64,000 nt of DNA. Source: Wukongibacter sp050859025 (GTDB taxonomy: Bacteria; Bacillota; Clostridia; Peptostreptococcales; Caminicellaceae). Shown piece by piece: positions 21,201 to 28,000 of the stretch. Positions within the stretch are counted from its first letter, which is position 1; every line of letters begins with the position of its first letter. The position numbers and the translations under genes are program-made. The notes beneath the pieces were generated by a model. It worked only from the letters and a program-made list of their open reading frames with translations. It did no database searches and had not been told where the DNA came from. The stretch lies in NCBI RefSeq assembly GCF_050859025.1, contig NZ_CP138200.1, forward strand, positions 4,712,001-4,776,000, in the 5' to 3' direction.

Positions 21201-21798
21201 GCCAAATAAAATTATATATTTCCGAAATATTGTCATAAACAAACAAGGTTTTATCAAGTTCAAGATTTAGAACAGACTTATTAAAATATATCCAATTTGC
21301 AATATACTCTTTTTTAAGAAGTATCCCTTCAGGATAGCTACTACACAACGGTTTAAATACTAATAAATCAGATATCCTTAATATCATATCCTCAGATATA
21401 TTCATAGTAACGCCTTGTTCATATTCTTTATCAATATATATTGTCCTATAATCAAATAGTTCACTGCTCTCTCTATCGTCAGTTACTATTAATGAAACGC
21501 CTTCTCCCTTTAGCATATGTTTTTTTCTGGTTATAGGCTCATCTGGATTAATAGGCAAAACTGTATACCCTTCTTTAAATATACTCATACTCCAAACAAT
21601 AAAATTAACGGGATTCTTTACAATTAATGCAACTGTATCCCCTTTTTTGCAAGATGAATTATACAAAGCTTGGCTGCTAATTTCAATCAAGTTAAACATT
21701 TGTAGATATGTTAGCTTCTGATCTTTTGTATCTATTGCAATTTTTTCTGCACTTGCTATGACTTGCCTCTCTAGTAACTTGTTATAATAATCCTTCAT
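15202..21798 (-). CDS. NRPS termination module: dead A - A - KR - pseudo-Asub(C) - PCP - thioester reductase
   Basis: 2198 residues; ATG behind GGGGGAT. Residues 1-540 are a full-length but ruined A domain: the A3 loop reads LCSSYPEG, A5 reads NYFGFPF, RTGD reads STGY, and the A10 lysine context is lost. A working A domain follows (FTSGSTGVPKG ~735, WMPLTHVGG, DTGD, IGKIQR ~1098). Next comes a ketoreductase (GGLGGIG ~1370; FSS...YSSGN 1520-1545), a short A10-like remnant (~1670-1695), a PCP (GGNSI ~1738) and a terminal reductase (TGATGFLG ~1823; YNQSK ~1987). The reductase uses NAD(P)H to release the chain as an aldehyde or alcohol. The C domain needed upstream is supplied by the C-terminal C of the protein encoded before it. 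Inferred last unit: an alpha-hydroxy acid from an alpha-keto acid, then reduced. The extra dead Acore is unusual for this module type. Confidence 0.9.
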   Translation of the reverse strand: MKDYYNKLLERQVIASAEKIAIDTKDQKLTYLQMFNLIEISSQALYNSSCKKGDTVALIVKNPVNFIVWSMSIFKEGYTVLPINPDEPITRKKHMLKGEGVSLIVTDDRESSELFDYRTIYIDKEYEQGVTMNISEDMILRISDLLVFKPLCSSYPEGILLKKEYIANWIYFNKSVLNLELDKTLFVYDNISEIYNFIWLPALMDGGTIYIRSNKDFSEIENIYRAIEKYEIKCVLLSLGIFKDIKHKSLSDINRLKSLKYFVTFGEETFDCIEIKRLIRNRGVKWYNYFGFPFIHFVTTLDEDVERGKRVFYHEGKPIKNVYSYVLNSVLEPQPKGTYGNLYSSFESKYISMRDQRIHQKVIHVDPYRDNNYIFSTGYRAKMLSNGRYRIIENIDKSFYRNGQYVSLLELERVALGHTNIKECIALKVDEDLYLYYTSNMYLSYYDVESYLRQSLPKSYFPIKLMSLNSLSGNKKNIIEKIKYERNKILDSEEIYLLQQELSTKLDIVDCVVRTSYQEVDEYFQVDSLDENCLESRSVKTDYSENITEDIKIPKKNDKLAISKNEALNVKDIPKTLHEVLVKASKSKGKTFYLNKEGYEVIQTYEDLLSEARKIAHGIKEAGFKPGDKVIFQFTKEQDFIETFWGCILSGVIPAPLAVSDYNSKNSGADNLYKIWEILDNPSIIASSEIYESISKLNNVYKRKDALSVYSIDSLKSCESIQDVYNGNENDTAVIMFTSGSTGVPKGVMLSHRNIICRTMGSKQLNNLKQSDISLNWMPLTHVGGIIYFHIRDVILGATQVQVSTELILSDPLLWLDLIDKYKTTITWAPNFAYSLINDRASEIDRKKWELSSLHSILNGGEVVVASTIRKFLKLLIPKGLSRKCMRPVFGMSETCSGITYSNYFDLESNSDDNLNVSLGRPIPGVNLRIVDDKNRIISENEIGRLQIKGNTVTSGYYNNDEATKSSFTEDGWFDTGDLGFIRDNELILTGRQKDVIIINGINYYSQELESIVEEIENVEVSFCAACAIRSKEKDTDEVAIFFNPKIIDENYFISSLKTNIDNVRSLISDIRNKVIESCGIRPDYIIPLPQIDFPKSDIGKIQRLKLKRRLEQGEYRDIEELIDTFNSKEKRVKSWFYEKKWIPIELPESTIKFLDKTLLILNNGDNIDLLLNMLEEYSIKYISVKCDNKYNKVDQMNYSIRLGYEEDYLTLINSIKEDGFNVHTILDLTNIEKKAQQSMLSISTEQLIKHLLCISNRLINTCDDIKRYMVITKNAFSVEKEDISIGENAIIQGFLRSMEQEHPRLHCANIDFDKLNLKDINELIFKEMISTAKDNEVAYREKTRYLPRFEKLIEKENKPITNVLEKEGLFLVTGGLGGIGINVCKWLLKKFNGKLLIVGETDIDDEFSEVSRVRKNAMNDLRNISNEVIYKCGNVKSQQFLDRIVMEAEEQWNTSLSAIIHLAGAVSQKKDYHNSHWDELEEHLIKNEAFESYEKVFDSKIFGTIALQNLRESREQDITFIAFSSVNGHFGGVSLSAYSSGNSFLEEFCCGVSKKYNKTYCMNWTTWHGIGMSESIPEAFRTISQRDGFYSINADEGILSMEFILSQDISSCFIGLINYNEKFGFEIKDKLVENIDIFFVQDGKDSNIANDIQSTAEGFLSDSGIRKIENIEVYQLDEIPRKSDCNLDIDFNRIMELKKKVKVTEKKNKYILTHTQKMLLNIWKEILKRDDISIEDSFFESGGNSILLTKLVFRIREDLGANLSFQSLFKLPTIKDMSEAIDDNKINTADSDCMIDFKKDVFLDESIQELISKASKEKGEKNILLTGATGFLGAYILEALIEKTDSTIYCLIRSDSKARAQERIINNLNEYKLKIEKAESRIVPVLGDISKPLLGLSEDMFYDLSKTIDVIYHNGALVNFSYPYSYLKATNVDGTKEILKLAASEKIKMVHYISSLAIFNFVSESQLIVDETHTTELKRPLRSGYNQSKWVGDNLMQLAREYDIPCNIYRISTAIGDLRTGACQTKDFFWLFLKACIVLGTVPEFDFPFNLIPVDSMADSIVTLSINEKETSGSNYHLNAPNPVMFSEIISWLRDFGYPINVVSYDEWYTSLVDYLKNSNDERLTSLLATFPEDGKKESTENIKFTKFDSEKTWDKLAKANEELTPINKAIFNRNLEYFLKMGFMPLVNKIDNLEVM

Positions 21799-21841
21799 TG
21801 GCTATCCCCCAAATTCCTAAAAGAAAAATTTTTAGTATTTA

Positions 21842-21948
21842 TTATAGGGATTCAAGTAGAGACTTTAATTTATAACTGTCCAAAACTCCCAGAAACACCG
21901 AGTATTTGTACAGGTATAAACTAAGTTCTACTATTGGAACCCTATATT
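21842..21948. repeat. Palindromic intergenic element, copy C
   Basis: This imperfect inverted repeat of about 45 bp per arm sits in the 284-bp gap between two NRPS genes. The left arm starts TTATAGGGATTC and the right arm ends GGAACCCTATATTGA. The same layout (TATAG..TTC end, a TTTATA..CAAA inner block, about 105 bp total) appears at 32625, 37771 and 57371. It could be a small non-autonomous mobile palindrome or an mRNA hairpin inside the operon. I see no gene in the rest of this gap. Confidence 0.55.
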
Positions 21949-22082
21949 GATATGCAACATTAAGATTTAAAATAAATTTTTGTAGAAATAATGAACGCTT
22001 CTACATTTTTCTATGAAAATTTATTTAACCTTGAAGTTGCTTATCTATATCTTAACTTCAATGAATTTCCATACAAACTGAT

Positions 22083-25000
22083 TTAGCTAATATTAAAATC
22101 AAATTCCTCACTATAATCAATCTTATTTTCTATTTGTTTTTGATTTTCTTCTCCGTTTAAGTACTCAATTATAGGTCTTTTAGGATCTTTTACTATTAAT
22201 CTTACAAGTTCCTTGAAAATGTCTGCAAATTGAATTACAGTATTCTCATTAAACACTCCTTGCTTATAAGACAGTGCAAAATAACACTCATCTCCAATAT
22301 TTTCAATGAATAGGCCTATATCATGTGGAACTGTTCTCTTTGTGTACTTAACATATTCAAAAGTTACATCGTCAACTTGATGACTTTCTCTCATTGAGTC
22401 AATATAATTAAATGTTACATTGTAAGGTAAATTAGCATATGTATCCTTAAGCTCAAGTTCTCTTAAAATTCTTTCAAATGGAATTGATTGATTGCTAAAA
22501 GCTCCTGTTACTGTTTTTTGTACCTCACTTACCAATGAAACGAAATCCATTTTCCCATCCACTTTAGTTCTCAATACAAGCATATTTACAAAAAATCCTA
22601 TAACATCTTGAATTTCTTCCCACTTTCTGCACGAAACCGGGCATCCAACTATAATGTCTTTTTCTCCTGTTAATCTATATAACAATATATAGAAAACTGA
22701 ACAAAATCCCATAAAAAGAGTTATTCCCTGATTAGCACATAATCTTTTAAAATCCTCTACCACTGACTTTTCTAAATCTATGGTCCAGTAGCTTCCATCA
22801 ATACAATTTCTATCAATTTGATTTACCATTGGTAATTCTAAATACTTAAGTTCACCCTTTAGCTTTTCTCTCCAGTATTCTAATTCATTGTCAAGTTTTT
22901 TCCTATCTAATAAATTACGCTGCCAATAGCAAAAGTCCGTATAATGCAGTTTCATCTCTGGCAATTTAGGAAGAATATTATTCGTATAGGCCTTATAAAA
23001 TGCCAATAAATCATTAACAAATATTCTAAAGGAGTCTTCATCAAATATAACATGATGGAAAGTGAACAATAAAACATACTCATAGTCAGCTAATTGTACT
23101 AATAGAAACTTGAATAAAGGACCACTTTCAAGATCAAAAACTTCTGATGCTTCTCTTATGATATATTGCTTAAGTATGCTCTGCTTTTTCTCACCCTTTT
23201 CTCTTAAATCTACTATTTTCATTGGTGCTTCCATTGTTTGTAAGACCCTCTGAACAGGTTGAGAAAACCTTGATTTTATTATTGTTCTAAGGGCTTTATG
23301 CCGCTCTACAACAGATCTTAAAGATCTTTCCAATACTTTTGTGTCAAGATTACCTTGGATTTTCATTGTTGCTGGAAGAGTAAATCTATATGATTTGTCA
23401 ACAGCATCGATCAACCATACCCCCTCCTGTGAAAAAGCTAAGGGACTCTCTAGCTGCTCAGGTTCAATCCTTATAGGAACATTTGAATCCTCCCACTTAT
23501 TGTAATCTTTATTTTTAACATATTTTAAAACTACATCAATTGATGAATCCTCAAAAAATTGTGAAACAGAGATATCTATATTCAATTCTTTACGCATCCT
23601 TCTAATTGCTTGTACAGCTAACAGTGAGTTGCCTCCCAAGAAGAAAAAGTTGTCTTGGGATTTAACTGTTTTCAAATTGAGAATCTCCATGTAAAGATTA
23701 ATCAATTTTTCCTCATGATAGGACTTGCTATTTTTTATATATTCATAACTTTCAACGCCATATTCTGGTGCTGGAAGAGCTTTTCTATCAACCTTACCAT
23801 TAACAGTTAAAGGTATCTTCTCTAACTCAATATAATGAACTGGAACCATGTGACTAGGTAATTTTTTTACCATAAAGTCCCTTAGATCACTCTCTTTATA
23901 CTTATTGCTTGCTTTATAATAAATAGCAATACTTTTCTTACCATCATCAAGTACCACAGCAACAGCATTTTGAATTTCAGGGTAAGATCTTAGAGTATAT
24001 TCAATTTCGCCTAACTCAATTCTCTGTCCATTAATTTTTACTTGAAAATCTTCTCTTCCAACTATCTCAATATTTCCATCTTCCATATATCTTCCTAAAT
24101 CTCCAGTGTTATAAAGTCTTACGTTCCATTTAGGATGAATAATAAACTTCTTCTGCGTATTTATGGGGTCATTAATATAACCTTTAGCTACACCAATTCC
24201 CTCACAATACATAGTACCCGTTACCCCAATGGGTGTTCTATCTAGATTTTCATCTAATATGAAATACTTGGTATTGGCTATAGGCATTCCATATGGAATG
24301 CTTCTCCAATTCTCTTCAATCCTATCTACTTCATACCATATGTTCCATAGAGTCGTTTCTGTTGGACCTCCAACACTAACCAGTTTGGCTCTAGGAGCAA
24401 TTGATTTGAGTCTATATGGAATAAGCTTATTAATCCAATCCCCACCTAAAAAGACTAATCTTAAACTATCTATGGCTCCTTTAGATAAATCCTCTCTATA
24501 TTCAAGCATCATCTCCATCATGGCTGGAACTGAATTCCATAGGGTTACTTTATATTTATTTATTAACTCTATCCAGTGCTGTGGATTCTTAGTCTCTTTA
24601 CAATCTGGCAGAACAATAGTCCCACCTGCTATAAGCATTCCAATAATATCATATGAACACATATCATGATGTAAATTGGTAAGACATATAGCCTTATCAT
24701 TATGAGTAACTTTAAAGTTTCTATTTGTACAAATTAAAGCATTCAATAAGCCTTGTCGTTTAATCATTACTCCTTTAGGTACTCCTGTAGAGCCTGAAGT
24801 ATAAATTACGTATGCAAGATTATCTTCCTCAACTGAATCTAAAACATCAATATTGATTTCAGTATACTGCTCATCAAGTAAATCTACATTTATTAAACTT
24901 ATATCTTTTATATGCTCTAGCTTAGATTTTAGTTTCGATTGAGTTAAAACTACTTTTGTATCTGAATAGCTGAGACATAATTCAATCCTTTCTTGTGGTA

Positions 25001-28000
25001 AATCAGCTGCAATAGGTAAATAGGCAGCACCGGAATATAAAATTCCTAATACGGCAATTACTTGTTCCCAGCCTTTTTCCATCATGATACCAATAGTCTC
25101 ATTAGGTTTTACACCCTTATTTAGTAATCCACTAGCCAAAATCTTTGCTTTTTTGAATACCTCTTCATATGTCATATTCATTGTTGATGTTTGTATAGCT
25201 ATACTTTTAGGATATTTACTTAAGCTCTGTTCCAAAAGTTCAGTAATTTTTTTTACAGGAAGCTCAACTTTAGTATTATTGACCTTTTCGTATATATCTA
25301 ATTGATAATCCGGTAATAGCTTCCATTCACTTCTGCTCCAAGCCTCTTCATTTGATGCCAAGACCTCAATGATATACATAAAAACATCTATCATATCATT
25401 AAGCAATTTTTCATCAAATAATCCTTTAACACAATCCCAGTCTATATACAGACTACCCTCATTTTCTGAAACGATTGCATCTATCCATACTTGAGAAGTT
25501 TGGGTCATGGAATAAATTGTTTTATAGCTCTTATTACTGGATTGTCCCATATTTAATAAACTTGTGAAAACAACAGGCATAAGTGACTTAACCGTCCCAC
25601 CTTGTAGCCTTGCTAATTCTCTTAACACCTCAACCCCATTAAAAAATCTATTAGACATTGCATCCCAAAATTGACTCTGATTCTCTCTTACCTCTTCTGC
25701 AAAAGATTTATTTAATAAATTATCTATTTCAAAGAATGTAAAGGATGCAAACTCACCAACAATTTTGTCAACTTGCGGGTGGAGTGGGAGCCTGTTAAAT
25801 CCGGGAATACTCAATGTAAATTTCTTATTTCTAGACCAATATCCTACTACCTTACCGAAAGCAGTGAGCAAGGAGACAAAAGGGGTAACTCCCGCCTTAG
25901 ATGAAAGTCTTTTAAAATCCTCCCATAGTTTCGACTCTAATTCTCTATGCACTCTAATATAATTAGGGTTTTTAAGGTTTATAGAAAGCTCTTGTAAAGG
26001 TAATTCCGGCGGTTCTGGCAAACTTGTAATACGCTTCATCCAGTAATCCTTTGATTCTTTGTACAAGGCATTTTGCTTTAATTCTTTCTCCGCCAGTAAA
26101 TAGTCTCTAAATCCTATCTTCAGATTTTCTAGCTCTGAACAAGGCTCACTATATATTTTATAAACTTCATCCATAAGCAGCATCTGACTCCATGCATCAA
26201 TTATCAAACCATCATAATATACATGCAAACGAGTTACATTCTCATTTATTTTTGTCACTTTGATATCAAATAAAGGCCATACATACGGGTCAAGCTTTTG
26301 ATTTGACATTTCTTCACGAATACCGACTAAATAAGTATCCTTATCATTCTCGGTAAAAGTAGCTATATTACAATAATCAATCTCATATCTAGGCGCTTTT
26401 GCTAATACTTGTTGAGTCCCATTTTCATTAAAGATACATCTAAGCATATCGTGACGAGCTATTACTTTATTAACAGCCTCGGTGAATCTATCGTGTTCAT
26501 AGGATGAGCATTCAACCTCAAAGTAAACATGGGTAGGTACATTTCCAAGCTCAAAATCCGATTGCCTTCCAATAAAATATGCCTGCTGCAAATCATTAAG
26601 CTCAAAGGGTAAAAACTGATTATCAAAATTTCTTTGGATATTAGGTAATTCACCTATATCATACGTGTTTTTCACCTCTTGACTAGTAGCTATCCTTTCA
26701 AGCCCCTTAATAGTTGGAGTGCTTAAAAACTCTGAAAGCGAAACGTCAATACTCAATCTAGCCGATATTTCTTGTAAAAGCTTTAAAGCAAGTAATGAAT
26801 GACCTCCCAACTCAAAGAAGGAATCAAAAATTCCTATGTCTTCTATCTGCAATACATATATCCAAATTTCTGATAGCTTCTTTTGCATATCTGTTTCTGG
26901 AGGATTATATACTGAAGATAAGTTTGGCCTAGATAATGTAGGTGTTGGTAATGACTTTCTACTTAACTTACCATTTGGTGATAAAGGCATCTCATCTAAA
27001 ACAATCCAGAGATTAGGTACCATATAATTAGGTAATTTTTCAGATATATAATCCTTTACTAATTTTATAATATTGCTTTTATTTTCTACCTGTAAAGGAT
27101 TGTTAGAATACTCTGTAAAGTCAAATGTTTCTTCACATGAACATATCTTTGGATTTTCAATTTCTTTTTTAGAAGCCTTAAAATTAGGACTTCTAAAAAT
27201 AACTTTTAGATGTGTTATGTCCTTTGGACTAACAATAACCTCCATATTATATTTCTCTCCAAGCAAATATAAATCACTTGGGTTTATTCCATTAGCTTTA
27301 TGATTTTTTCCTTGTATAATCTCACTTAACTTAGCTATATTATCTTGAGAATTTGACTGTGATAAAGCTTGAAGCAGTATATCATCTTCTATAATACGAC
27401 CATCCTGAATATTTGAAAATAAAATACATTTACCAATGTTTGATTTAATGACATTTTCAACCTCATCAATATTTTTAGGAATTTGACCATATTTAATTGT
27501 GTCACACCTATCAGCCTTGGATATCTGTCCCTTTCGAATAACTACATCATATCTATACTTGGTCAGTTCGTTATTGGCTTGTCCTTCTTTTTTTAATACT
27601 TTTACTTCGGCAACCGTATCTATAAATCTGTGTAAATCTTCAAAGAAATCGGGAGAAATGAGAAGTTCTTTTTCATTTTCCATCCTATTTCTCACTTGTC
27701 GTTTTAAGCTATTTACATCACCATTTGATTTCATGAATTGTACAGATGTATGAAATGCTTCAAATAGCTTATAGTCACGTACATCTCCAATAAATAAGCA
27801 CCCATTGTCTGCTAAAACATCAAAAGCTTCTTTAATAACTTCAAATAAATACTCAATTGAAGGAAATAACTGAATAACAGAGTTTATTATAATACAATCA
27901 AAGGTCTCATTTTTAGCAAAGCTCATATCATCGGCAGATCCTTGATAAACCTGTACATGGGAATAATCATCGTCACTTGAAGACATTTCTTTCTTCAACT

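Noticed and set aside
24229..24669. A 146-codon plus-strand open frame inside the large NRPS gene (also others at 3137-3475 and 10378-10719).
   Set aside because: All lie fully antisense to well-supported catalytic domains, have no ribosome site and no protein-like motif; they are shadows.
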